Positions 32,242-44,775 of a DNA stretch of 64,000 nucleotides are shown here, one piece after another. Position 1 is the first letter of the stretch, and each line of letters opens with the position of its first letter. The DNA lies in NCBI GenBank assembly GCA_024803745.1, contig JANJXV010000191.1, forward strand, positions 620,001-684,000, written 5' to 3'. The DNA comes from Megascapheus bottae (Eukaryota; Chordata; Mammalia; Rodentia; Geomyidae). The notes beneath the pieces are model-generated. The model had not been told where the DNA came from and made no database searches. It was given only the letters and a program-made list of their open reading frames with translations. Position numbers and translations under genes: made by a program.

Positions 32242-34250
32242 GTGATTTTATCCCTGCTCCTGTTGATGTGTTGAATTATATTAATTGATTTGTGTATGTT
32301 GAACCAGCTTTGCCTCCCTGTGATGAATCCAGTTTGATCATAGTGTATATTTTTTTGATGAGTTGTTGTAGACGGTTGGCCAGTAGTTTGTTGAGAAGTT
32401 TTGCATCGAGGTTCATCAAAGAAATGGGTCTATACATCTCTTTCTTTGATGAATCTCTGTCTGGTTTGGGGATGAGGGATATGCTGGCTTCACAGAATCA
32501 GTTTGGTAAAGAACCTTCATTTTGAATTTCATTGAAGAGCTTGAGGAGTATTGGTGTGAGCTCTGCTTTGAAGACCTTATAGAATTCAGCTGTGAATCCA
32601 TCTGGCCCTGGGCTCTTTTTAAGTGGAAGTTGTCTAATTTCCATTTCTATTTCAGAGCTTGAAATAGGCCTGTTGAGTTGGGTTAGCTCTTCTTGGTTCA
32701 GTGTGTGTATGTTAATATTGTCTAGGAATTCATCCATTTCTTCTAGATTCTCAAATTTGTTGGCGTAAAGGTTTGAGAAGTATTCCCTCATGATATTCTG
32801 GATCTTGGTAATTTCTGTCGTGATATTACCATTTTCATCTGCGATTTTGTTTATTTCGATATGCTCTCTTCTTTTTTTGGTAAGATTTGCTAAGGGCTTG
32901 TCAATTTTGTTAATTCTTTCAAGAACCAACTCCTTGTTTTGTTGATTCTTTCTATAGTTTTTTTTATTCCAAATCATTTAATTCTGCTTTGATTTTAATA
33001 ATTTGCTTTCTCCTAATGGGTTTAGGGTTGGTTTGTTGCTCTTTTTCCAGGAGGTTAAGGTGAGACATTAACTAGTTGGTTTGCCATTTTTCCAACTTGC
33101 TGTTGTAGGCACTCCGCGCTATAAATTTTTCTCTGAGTACTGCCTTTGTTGTGTCCCTCAGGAGTTGATATTTGTGTGCTCCTTATTGTTAAATTTCATA
33201 AACAGTTGGATATCTGTTCTGATCTCTTCGATTACCCATTGTTTTTGATTCAACAATGTGTGGTTCAGTCTCCATGAGTTACAGGGTTTTCTTTGGTGGA
33301 GATGTGTGTTCAGCTCCAATTTGATGCCTTTATGGTCTGAGAGTGTGCATGGAATAATTTCAGTGTTTCTGAATCTGCCCAGGTTTGCTTTATGGCCTAA
33401 GATGTGGTCTATTTTGGAAAATGTTCCATGTGCTGCTGAGAAAAACGTATATTGTGGTGTTACTGGGTGGAATATTCTGCAGATGTCTGTTAGATCTAGT
33501 TGGTCTATATAGTTGTTCAGTTCTAAGGTTTCTCTGTTGAGTTTTTGCCTTGTTGATCTGTCCATAGGTGAGAGTGGTGTGTTAAACTCACCAACAATCC
33601 CTGTATTTCGATCTATGTATGGTTTCAGTGTAAGTAAAGTTTGCTTGATGAAGTTTGGAGCTCCGGGATTGGGTGTGTAAATATTTAGGATTGTTATGTC
33701 TTCCGGGAGGAAAGATCCCTTTAGTAGTATGTACTAACCTTCTTTGTCTTTTCTTACTAATTTTAGTTTGAAGTCTATTGTATCTGATATGAGGATGGCA
33801 ACTTTAGCCTGTTTATGGGGGCAGTTAGCTTGATAGAGTTTATTCCAACCTCTCCCTTTCAAAAGATGATTGTTTTTGGGTAAGATGTGTCTCTCGAAGT
33901 CAGCAGAACGATGGCTCTTGCTTTTTGATCCAACTAGACAACCTATGCCGTTTAAATGGAGAGTTAAGTCCATTGATATTGAGAGTTAGGATTGAGAGAT
34001 ATTTATTAGTTCCTACCATTTTTAAAAGCTTTTAGTAGGGCCTGTGTCTTGACAGTTCTTGTGGTCCTTAGATGGTATGCTGTTTAGGTGCCATTTCTTT
34101 CCCTATATTGCATTTATTTTGGTTTTCTATGTATAGAGCATCTTTGAGAATTCTCTGTAGTGTTGGTTTTGTTTCGACATATTGTTGCAGCTTTTCCCTG
34201 GAATGGAATGTTTTTATTTTTCCCTCAGTTATGAATGAGAGCTTAGCTGG

Positions 34251-35251
34251 CTACAGTATTCTTGGTTGGTAGTTATTTGATATAAGGGCATGACATATAT
34301 GATTCCAGTCACTTCGTGCTTGCATGGTCTCTGCTGAGAAATCTGGGGTTATTCTGATTGGTTTGCCTTTGTAGGTTACTGATCCCTTTTCCCTGGCTGC
34401 CTTTAGGATCTTTCCTTTCGTTTCTATTGATCCAGTTCGGATCACAATGTGGCGGTGGGATGTTCTTTTCTGGTCAGGTCTGTTTGGGGTTCTAAAAGCT
34501 TCTCGTATCAGGATGGGCCTGCCCTTCTGGATATTTGGGAAATTCTCTGAGATGATTCCCTGAGGTATATTTCCAATACCATTGACCTCTTTCTCCACGC
34601 CCTCCTCAGTACCAACTAGCCTTAAATTAGGCTTCCTAATTGTATCTTGGACCTCCTGAAGCGCTCTCTCATATTTCCTAGATTTGGATTGACTCATTTT
34701 CTGTTCTTTATAATACCTAAATTATCTTCAGCCACGGAAATTCTCTCCTCTGCAATGTCTAACCTGCTATCAAAGCTATCTACTTTATTTTTCATCTCCC
34801 TTGCTTCTAATTGCTCACTTTTGATGCCTTGCATCCCTTGTTTTAGATCATGTATGGATTTCTTTATCTCCTTGATTTCCTTTTGAGTGGTTAGCTCAGT
34901 AGCTTTGTTTTCTTTGGACATTTGCTGGAGTTTGGTCACGTTTTTATTTGTGGATTCTTTGAATTCATCCATCTTTCTTTGAAAAACCTTTATTATGGCC
35001 TCCTTTATGGCTTCCTCTTTTTCACTTATCACCTTGTTTTTGCTTTCCTCTTGTTCAGGTATGGCTTCCTCCATTATCTCTTTCTTTATATTTTCACATT
35101 TTTCATTAATGATGTTTATCAATTGCATTTGTGTAGCAATTGGAAGACTCTCCTCTAGGTTTGCCAGTGACTCTTCCATTGTCTGTTTACATTGGGTGGG
35201 GGATGTTGTTTCTTGATTTGACATTTTTCTTGAGTTTCTTGTTCTGCCCAT
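34251..35251 (-). pseudogene. L1 ORF1 (RNA-binding protein), frameshifted
   Basis: The N-terminal part (35251-34694, starting MGRTRNSRKMSNQ) is rich in heptad-like Glu/Lys/Leu, as expected for the L1 ORF1 trimerising coiled coil. The C-terminal part (34697-34251) carries the RNA-recognition and C-terminal-domain-like block (PNLRLVGTEEG, then IVIRTGSIETKGKILKAARE). A single frame change near 34695 separates them. Confidence 0.88.
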
Positions 35252-35809
35252 TTGAAAATGGGAGCAAGATTACTACTAAATACGATTATGGTTTTTCAGA
35301 TATAACCAACCTAGACCTCTGTAGCTGGCAGACACTAGATGTTCACAAGTTTTGATTGGTATTATCACTCTTTCTTTTTGTGCACTTACAGACCAGCCTA
35401 ATACAACCACTGATAAGCTATTTATAACCAAAACAATAAGCCTCTCAATCCAATCTCTATTGTCTTTAAGTCCCTCTGAGCCCAGAGAATAATTAACCAC
35501 CTACATATACAATATTGCTCAACAGCCATCAAGTGTACATCCGTGCAGTATAAGGGTTGAAAGATGAGCAGAGGTCCAGAGATAGAAAAAAAGAATGAGA
35601 GAGGTCAGGGGAGGTGCAAGAGGATTAACGTAGGAGTGTAAGAATATTGTAGTAATGAAGAAAAGTTATAGCATAAGGATAACTGACATAAGTTGGTAAG
35701 TAGGTAGCATATTTGAGTACAAAGTTTGGAAAGTATTAGAATAAAACTTATGTGTTGCTGCACGACTAGCTCTTAGCCCAACCAGTGGCCTCACAGTGGA
35801 CCATGGGAT

Positions 35810-37186
35810 GGATCTGTTTTTCTTGTCTACGTTGAGGGAAAGGGGTATTTCACAAGATGCAGAAGCGAAGATTTCAGAAGCAAATGCTGTGAGTGAATTA
35901 GCTCGTAAAAAGCATTTTTATTTTCTTTTATCTTTCTGCCAGTCTTGGGGCTTGAATTCAGGGCCTGAGCACTGTCCTCGGGTTTTCTCAAGTCTAGCCC
36001 TCTGCCACTTGAGCCACAGTGCCACATCTAGATTTTCTATCTATGTGGTACTGAGCAATCAAACCCAGATCTTCATGGATGCTAGGCAAGCACTCTATCA
36101 CTATGCCAAACTCTCAACCCTGACATAGTAATTATAAAGTCATCATCATCATCATCATATCCAAATATCCTTTCTCCTACAAAGAATGAACACTTAACTG
36201 TGTCTAATGCTTTTTTTTTAATTTCACTAATTCTTCTGTGTTTTTCCCTCTTGCATTTTTTACACATGACAGCAAAGCTAATCATCAGGAAAAAATTGAT
36301 TAGGATACAGAAACCTAATAATATCCTAGTAGATTGACGTCAAAAATATGTGCAAGATGCCCTGTGTGTTTGACCTAGTGGGAGAGTCCTTGGCTACCAA
36401 GCAGTAAGCCTCAGGTTTGATTCCTCATTGCCACATAAATAGAAAACGCTGCAAGTGGTGCTGTGGCTCGGTGGGACAGCTGAAGCCTAAAGAAAGCCCA
36501 AGAACAATGTTCACACTCTGAGGTCAACTCCCAAGACTAGGAAAAACAAAAAAAAATTCGACAAGGGGCAAAATGCAGGCAGCGAAGGCACTGTGAAGCA
36601 AATGTTTTGTAAAGGATGAGGGCAATATTGACCCTTAAGTTTGGATCTTACCTAAGAAAGGCTCCTTGAGCCTGAGACCAGACTGGTAGTTGGGCCTAGT
36701 GGAAGACATTGGGATTGGACAAATAAGGTGTGCTGTATACTACATCCACATGTATATTGTGAGACTGGAGGAGAGATTCAGCCTCCAGTATGTCTTTGGT
36801 GAGGTCTTTTGTGAGCAAGGATCTTTGGTCATTGGGCCCTGAAAGGTGACCCTGCCTCCCTCACAATGGAACAGAATATGGAACCCTGGTAACCAAGCCA
36901 CTGTAACTAACAACCAGCTCAAGCCGGCTCACATGGCCTGTGGCTCAGGAGGAAGAAAGATGTTGCTGTGCTGTTGCCAAAGGTCAGGAAACTCGAGTCT
37001 CAGGCATGGAAGTTGTGGATGTCTTACTCGAAGATGTACATGCTAGATCATTGCCAAGCCACAAATCCAGTATAACATAACTTTCTCTAAGAAGAAGGCC
37101 AGGAAAATCCAGGGCAATCAGATGAGGTAAATTTCTAAGAACAAATGTATTTGACACCATCATCGTCTCCACACACTACAACTTTC
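35810..37186. repeat. Inverted paralogue of the 13.2-14.5 kb segment
   Basis: The plus strand here matches the minus strand of 13171-14530, including the RALGDS-like first exon and both SINEs (about 35930-36125 minus, about 36355-36555 plus). It is bounded on the left by the 5' end of one L1 and on the right by the poly-T (3' end) of another. A short (CAT)n run lies at about 36141-36160. Confidence 0.88.
36960..37186 (+). pseudogene. RALGDS-like first-exon fragment, third copy (inverted)
   Basis: It starts with ATG at 36960 (MLLCCCQRSGNSSLRHGSCG). At codon 24 it keeps CGA (Arg, 37029-37031) where both tandem copies have TGA, and it then runs into its own TAG at 37044-37046. The downstream sequence still resembles the family (KKKARKIQGNQ). 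The exon breaks off at 37186, exactly where the T-run of the L1 begins. The REM part is missing. Confidence 0.6.
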
Positions 37187-39472
37187 TTTTTTTTTCATTT
37201 TTTTTATTGTAATTAGTAAAAGGGTTAGATGATATTTGCCAGATAGAAGGTGCATTAATTCACATACATTGATACCCTTTCACATGTCTTGGTACCCATT
37301 TCCCTCCAACCCCACACCCCCCACCCGTCTTGGTTTTCCCCCCTTCCCTATCAAATTTCAAATATCCAAATACAAATAAATTCAATATATCAGATAACAA
37401 AGTGAGATACTATACCAATATGGGATAACCAAGGGACAGCAAGCGAGATGAGAGACAACATAGTACATTAAGGACAACAATCATTCATTATATGGCTTTT
37501 GTGTCAATATCCTGGAGGTCCTTTCAATTAGCTTCACATTATATGGCCTTATATATGGCCTTTTGCTCTATTGCCAATCTCTTCTAGTAGAGCCCAAGGT
37601 TTCTACTGATTATGACGAATGAGGGAAACCACTGAGCCTAAGTTCCTTTGAGTCTGGCTTACTTCACTTAATATGATTTGTACTAAGTCTTTCCATTTCC
37701 TAACAAATGGGGCGATGTCATTCTTTCTGACAGCAGCATAGAATTCCATTGTGTACAAATACCACAACTTGTTGATCCACTCATCAACTGAGGGACATCT
37801 TGGTTGGTTCCATATCTTTGCTATGGTGAATAGTGCTGCAATGAACATTGTTGTGCTAGTGGGTTTAGTATGCCCTTGTATCTGGATTGTTGGGTAAATG
37901 CCAAGTACTGGAATTGCTGGGTCATAGGGGAGTTGTATGTTTAGCGTTTTGAGGCACTGCCGCACTGCTTTCCATAGTGGTTGAACGAGTTTGCACTCCC
38001 ACCAACAATGTAGTAGTGATCCCTCCTGACCACATCCCCTTCAGCATCTGTTGTCATTCGTTTTCCTGATCCTGGCCATTCTAACTGGAGTTAGGTGGAA
38101 TCTTAGACTTGTTTTGATTTGCATTTCTTTTATGACCAGAGATGTTGAGCATTTCTTCATGTGTCTATAGGCCATTTTTGTTTCTTCTTCAGAGAAGACT
38201 CTCTTTAATTCTTTGGCCCATTTTGTAATGGGATGGGTGTTACTTTGGAGGTTAGTTTTGGAGTGATTCAATTTTTTGAGTTGTTGATATATTTTAGATA
38301 TGAGGCCTTGTTCCGTTGTTTGGGTGGTGAAGATCTTCTCCCACTCTGTAGGCTTCCTGATTAGTTTACTAGCTATATCCGTTGCCATACAAAAGCTCTG
38401 CAGTTTAATGCAGTCCCACTTATCCACCCTTTCTCTGATTTGTTGTGATTCTTGGTCCTTATTAAGAAAGTTTCGACCTGTACCAAGGAGGCCTAGTGTA
38501 TCTCCTATTCCTTCCTGTAAACTTTTCAGTGTGTCAGCTTTTACCTCCACGTCTTTGATCCATTTGGAGTTAATTCTAGTGCAAGGTGACAAAGAAGGAT
38601 CCAACTTTATTTTTCTGCAGGTGTTTAACCAGTTCTGCCAGCACAACTTGTTGAAGAGGCTATCTTTCTTCCATTCTATTTTTTGGCTCCCTGGTCAAAG
38701 ATTAGGTGGCCATAGGTCTGTGGTTTAATATCTGGGTCCGCAGTTCTACTCCATTGGACTTCAGGCCTGTTCTTGTGCCAGTACCAAGCTGTTTTGAGAA
38801 TTATAGCTCTGTAATAGAGCCTTAAGTTTGGAATTGAAATTCCTCCAGCGCTGTTCTTTCTTCTAAGAAGTGTTTTTGCTATACGGGGTCTTTTATTATT
38901 CCATATGAAATTTTGAATTGCCTCTTCTATGTCTTTAAAGAATGACATTGGGATGTTGATGGGTATTACATTGAATTTGTAGATAGCCCTTGGCAAGATT
39001 GTCATTTTCACAATGTTGCTTCTTCCAATCCAGGAGCATGGGAGGTTTTTCCATTTCCTTAGTTCTCCTTTAATTTCCTTTTTTAGGGTTTTAAAGTTTT
39101 CATCTAAACGGTCCTTTACATTCTTAGTTAAGCTAATTGCTAGGTACTTTATTTTCTTTGAGGCTACTGTGAAAGGAATTTCTTTCCTGATTATTGCCTC
39201 GTTCCTCTCAGTGTTGGCATAAAGTAAGGTAGTTGATTTGTGAGGGTTCATTTTATGGCCTGTTACCCTTCCAAATCTTTGAATCAGCTCAAGGAGCTTG
39301 GGAGTAGAGTCTATAGGATTCTTTAAATACAGAATCATGTCATCGGCAAAGAGGGATAGTTTTATATCCTCTTTCCCTACTTGGATCCCCTTTATGCTTG
39401 CTTCTTGCCTTATTGCACTGCCTAGGGATTCTAGTACTATGTTAAAAAGGAGTGGAGGGGGTGGGCATCCTG
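37187..39472 (-). mobile_element. 5'-truncated L1 with 3' UTR and poly-A
   Basis: The poly-A is seen as T-runs at 37187-37208. The 3' UTR follows to about 37600. The ORF2 C-terminus lies at 37965-37603, with YDPAIPVLGIYP and LWYLYTMEFYAAVRKND. The rest of ORF2 runs up to the reverse-transcriptase FADD region and ends at about 39472. It has frameshifts near 38000 and 38680. No convincing target-site duplication was seen between 'ccacacactacaactttc' on the left and 'tgaatgctaccccctag' on the right. Bases from 38332 on are the partner of 1-1141. Confidence 0.92.
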
Positions 39473-42400
39473 AATGCTACCCCCTAGTACTTTAATGCAA
39501 AGCTTTGGGCTGTGGCATTTTAAGCACAATTCAACGCTCTGTTTTTTGCTGGTTAATTAGAGGTAGAAATCTTATGGAATGTATTGCGTGGCTGATTTTG
39601 AACTGGAATCCTCAGTTCTCAGCTTATCTTGAGTAGCTAGGATTACAGTACTTTTACAACATGTATGCTCATACACATTGCTTCTGATCCAAACACTCAT
39701 TGTTCAATTTAACTAACAAGATGTGAGGAACGATGATTGACTGTAATTTACTAGATGGGATTCTAGTGAGTATATATTTCCACTTCCACTCTGAAGCCAG
39801 GGAAATGTTTCTGGTACATGTTTCAACTATCTCCCAAAGAGGAAATAATATGTGAGTACGTTTGGTAGAATTTCAGATAGGAGATGGACTTTGGTGTTTG
39901 GAACCTGTTGGGCAGAGTGTATCAGCTGGGCTGTGATAACAGAGATGATGTTATAGACAGTAATATCTTCATCCCAGACAGACTTAATCCAGATCCCTGG
40001 ATTTCAGGCCTTGAGTAGATAGAATTACAAGTGTGAGCTGCCACCACCACCTGGTTCATTTTGGAAACCTTAATTGCTTCTCATTTGTTCCTTTCCTTTT
40101 TTGGAAGATTGATCTAAGCTGGCTGATTGTGCATCACAATGAAGTGATTGGCCTCAGGAATTGCAAATATTTGTTTCATCAGCACGGAATGAATGAAGTT
40201 GATCTAAACCCAATAGTATTTTCCTTCTGATAAATAGGGAACTTACTTATATCATTTTTCCTTGCCTTTGCTTTCCCAAAGCAAGCAACATGTTTCTTAA
40301 AAACTATACTTCATGAGAATATTATAATTAGAAGCTATCTTCTGCACACTTCAGAATAGTCCTTGCATTTATAAACTTATATTACAATATTAGGTAGAAG
40401 AATGGTGACTGTTAGTTTCATAACTACTTCATATGTTTTACTCTTTAAGGCTCATTAAGTCAAAAAGGTATTAAACACATTTATATAATAGTAGAACATA
40501 GCTCCTGCTGATTTGATGTGTGTGCAGATGATACACAGATTTATTAGGATTACTCAAAAGTTTTCTTCAAATTTTCAGTAGTAGACTGCTATGCTAACTG
40601 GTAGGTGATAGTAATGATGCTGAAATTCTATGAATCAGCTATGAAGCAGAATTTCAGGGGAGAGTATTTGCTAGGGACTTAATTTCTAAAACGCATATCA
40701 AGAATATTGAACTATAACACCAAATGATGGAGGACTCAGCGTCACATTTTGTTGTTTTATGCAAGTCCTGGGACTTGAACCCAGGGCCTGGGAACTGTCC
40801 TTAAAAGTTTTTTTTTTGCTTCAGGCTAGTGTTCTACCACTTTATCCACAGCTCCACTTCCAGATTTTTGGTAATGAACTGTAAATCAGAATATCATGCA
40901 ATTTGTTTGGGCTGGATTCAAACCTGATTCTCTGTAGATAGGATTCCAAGTGTGAGCGCACAGAGCCTGGCTAGTATCATTCATCATTCAAGTCATGGGA
41001 CTGCAATTCTGCACCTGGGTCTTGTCACTGAGCTTTTCAGCTCAAGACTACTACCCTATCCCTTGAGCCATAGGGCCACTTCTGGGTTTCTGGTGGTTAA
41101 TTGGAGATAAGAGTCACATGGACTTCAGTGCCCAGGCTGACTTTGAACTGCTATCCTTGGATCCCAGCCTCTTGAGTAGCTACATTTACAAGTGTGAGCC
41201 ACCATACCCGGCTAAATCATTTTTTAAGTTAGTTTATTTTGTTAAGTCAATATATAGTTGGCATACGGTTACATAAGTAATGAACATATTTCTTAAGAAA
41301 ATTGTTATCCCCTCCCTCATTTTTCTCTGTTTTCCTACCCTCAGCCCCCTCTCCACCCAGATTGTTCAGTTCTTTTCCGTTTAGTGTCTTCCAAGTATCA
41401 CTGTTCAATTGGTTCACCCTTTTTCCTTTGTTTTTTTTTTTTTTACCATTTTATTATACCCTCTCCATACCCCAAATCACATAAACCTATGTACAAGACA
41501 CAGGGTACCCGAATTCAACACAGTGACTACAGAGAATAAAACTAAAGGGAAAAAGAAGAAAAGAGGTAAAAAGCAAAGAAAATGAAAGAACATCATACAG
41601 TACCTTAGAAGCAACAACACTGAAAAAACAAAACATAAAACCTTGGGCTGAAAATGAAGCTTGCCTAGCATGTATGAAACCCTGGATTCCATTCCTCAGC
41701 ACCACATAAACAAAAACTGGAAGTGCCACTGTGACTCAGCTGGTAGATTTCTAACGTTCAGCACAGAGTGTCTCCAAGTGACAAAAATCTGTCACATTTA
41801 AGTCAGTCTTCAAAACTTTGCTAGGAACCAGTTATGTGATTTGGAATAAAGTCCAGTTTTCAAAAAATCACTAGCCAGGCGCTGGAGGGTCATAATTGTC
41901 ATTCTACTAGCCAGGGAGAAGGTGATTCAAAGCCTTTGCAAGCAAAAAAAATGAAAACAAAAAAACTGTAAGATTCTACTCTCCACTTATCCACCCAAAA
42001 ACTAAGTGGAGTTGTGGCTAAAACTGGTACAGCATTAGCCTTGAGGAAAAAGAACTAAGAGACCTTGCCCAGGTCCAAAGTTCAACCTCCCCACCAAGAA
42101 ACAAAAAAAAGGAGTCCAGATACCTTAGTTTAAAAAGTATATCTGGATATCTTAGTAGATTTTTCTGATCTTTCCTCATTCATCTGATGGAACCATATAA
42201 TCTTGATCCTGATCTGACTAAGAGCCTGCATTGTGCTTAATAAATTCATTCCACATATTCCAGTAGAATCTGGACAGCTAACAGCCACTTACCAATGCTT
42301 TATTCTACGTTTAGGCCAGTATGTCTTCATACCATCTACACAGTCAGCTATATCATCTTTCCAGAAGTATCATTGAGTGTAGAACACTCAGAACTAAAAT

Positions 42401-42905
42401 AATTGCATAAAGATGTAATAAAAACCCTTGATTCATTAAGAAAATTTCTGTACCACTTAGAGCAAGTACATTAGTGGTATTTACCTCTAGCCTCTTTTTT
42501 AAAAATTTTATTAACATTGAATTTTACATCACATTTCAAATGTCATGTTTAACCAACAAGTATTCAAGAAGGGAATCGCTATACAATCACTGGCACATAG
42601 ATTTTAGAATATAGTAAAAATTAAGCTGAGTCTTTGTATGTCATAGATACAGATTAATCTATAATAAAACACATGTCTATAGAGTGTATAGTCTATCCTA
42701 GATTTTTATGTCTATGTAGTTATGTTTATATCTCCAAAATTATGTCCAGAACTTTGGGTATCAACTATTCAATCATCGCTCTACTACTGTTTGAAACTAA
42801 TATCCATATATTAAGGATATCATGTACCATTTGTTCCTTGGTCTTGACTTATCTCACTCAACAGGATTCACTCTAATTTCATCCACTACCCCAAAAATGC
42901 CATTA
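39473..42905. other. Copy 2 equivalent of 1142-4576 (SINEs and intergenic DNA)
   Basis: It carries the same SINEs as copy 1: about 39491-39656, 40760-41216 and 41634-42129, with the unnamed repeat at 41215-41488. Differences are few, for example a T run two bases shorter at about 41431. Confidence 0.9.
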
Positions 42906-43499
42906 TTATTTTTTTCTGTGCAGATCTTCTTTTTATGTATTTATATTTATTGTAATTTATAGAAGGGTTACATTATATTCACCAGATAGAAGGTGCATTA
43001 CTTCTCAAACTTTGATACCCCATGTAATGATATGGTCCCCATTTCCCTTCCCCTACCCCCATTCATGTTCATTTCCCCCCTTCCCTATCCAATTTCAAAT
43101 AACCAATTAGGCACATATGAAATATATCAGAAAACAAGGTGAAATATTGTAACAATATGATATAACCAAGGGATAGCTAAAGAGATAAGACATCACATAG
43201 TTCATTCAGGACAACAATCACTCATTATATGAGTTTTGTTTCTTTATCTTGGAGGTCCTTACATTTAGTGTCATACTATTTGTCACGATGTCTCTAGATT
43301 TTGTTCTATTGTAAATCTCTGGTAGCAGAGCACAAGGTTTCTACTGAATTTGACAAATGAGGGAGACTCTTGGGCCTATGTTCTTTTGAGTTTGGCTTAC
43401 TTCAGTTAATATGATTTTTTTCCTTTTCATCCACTTCCCCGAGAATGCCATTATTTTATCTTGTCGGTTGGCTATGTATCATTCCATTGTGTGTGTGTG

Positions 43500-43540
<41 letters not shown>

Positions 43541-44726
43541 CACATTTTTTTGTAGTAGGGCATCTGGTTGTTTCCATCATCCAACCTCATTTTCTACAGA
43601 TATTTTTATAGTCTCTTTTTTATTTTCAGGGTAATGTATAGAGGGGTTACGATTACATTTACAGGTAGTGGACTGCATTACTTCTCACACATTTATTCCA
43701 CTCCACATGTTTTTGTCCCCAGTTCCCTCTCCCCTCCCCTTCCCAATCATCTTGTTTCCCCCCTTCCCTTTCCTATTTGACATAAACAAATAAACATATA
43801 TACAATATGCCAGGGAAAAATCAGATACAGTAACAATCTGACATTAACCAAAGGGCAAAATAAGAGATGAGAAATAACATAGTAGATTAAGGACAAAAAT
43901 CACACAAGATTAAGAGCAACGATGACACAAGATATAGCTCTTGTTCCCATATCCTAGAGATCCTTTCATTTAGCCTCATCCTATATGACCTTATATACCT
44001 AGGTTTTTGAGTTATTGTAATCCTCTGCTAGGAGAGTCCTAGATGTGAACTAATTATTACAAATGAGGGAAACCATTGAGCTTATGTTTCTTTGGGTCTG
44101 GCTGCTTCACTTAATATGAATTTTTCCAAGTCTTTCCATTTCCTTACAAATGGGGCGATGTCATTCCTTCTGATGGCAGCATAGCATTCCATTGTGTATA
44201 AGTACCACATCTTCTTGATTCAGTCATCTACTGAGCGGCATCTGGGTTGGTTTCATATCTTTGCTATGGTAAATAGTGCTGCAATGAGCATCATTGTGGT
44301 AGTGGCTTTAGTATGTCCTTTTTTCTGGACAATTGGGTAGATGCCAAGTAGTGGATTTGCTGGATCCTAGGGGAGCTCTATGTTCAGTCTTTTGAGGAAC
44401 CACCACACTGCTTTCCCTAGTGGTTGAACGAGTTTACACTCACACCAACAGTGTAGGTGTGATCCCACCTGGTCACTTCCCCAGCAGTATCTCTTATTAG
44501 ATTTTTTGATAATGGCCATTCTGACTGGAGTCAGGTGGAATCTCAAAGTTGTTTTGATTTTCATTTCCCTTATTGCTAGAGATATGGAGCATTTCTTCAT
44601 GTGTCTAAAGCCCATTTTAATTTTTTCTTCAGAGAATACTCTTTTAAGTCTTTAGCCCACCTTTTAATAGGATGGTTGTTTCTTTGAAGATTTGTTTGGG
44701 AGAGATTCATTTTTTTCAGCTATAGA
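42906..44726 (-). mobile_element. Copy 2 L1 3' fragments flanking a shortened GT tract
   Basis: The L1 3' UTR fragment is at about 42906-43444, the GT microsatellite at about 43487-43538 and the older L1 fragment at 43621-44726 (ORF2 C-terminal frame 44367-44615). They are equivalent to 4577-6425. Confidence 0.88.
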
Positions 44727-44775
44727 TATATTTTAGATAACTACATATATTTTTGTAGAAAAAAGAATGGAAGCC

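Larger units (their letters stand above)
30563..35808 (-). mobile_element. Near-full-length L1 lacking its 3' end
   Basis: Reading on the minus strand, a presumed 5' UTR runs from about 35808 to 35252. ORF1 follows at 35251-34251, with a Lys/Glu-rich coiled-coil N-terminal part and a C-terminal part that is in another frame from about 34696. ORF2 begins near 33990: endonuclease 33973-33158, reverse transcriptase 32977-31234 with [12 protein letters not shown], and C-terminal part to 30576. ORF2 has several frameshifts and stops, so the element is inactive. It stops at about 30563, before the ORF2 C-terminal HCWW-type block, the 3' UTR and the poly-A. The boundary near 35808 is where the inverted paralogous block starts. 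Confidence 0.92.
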
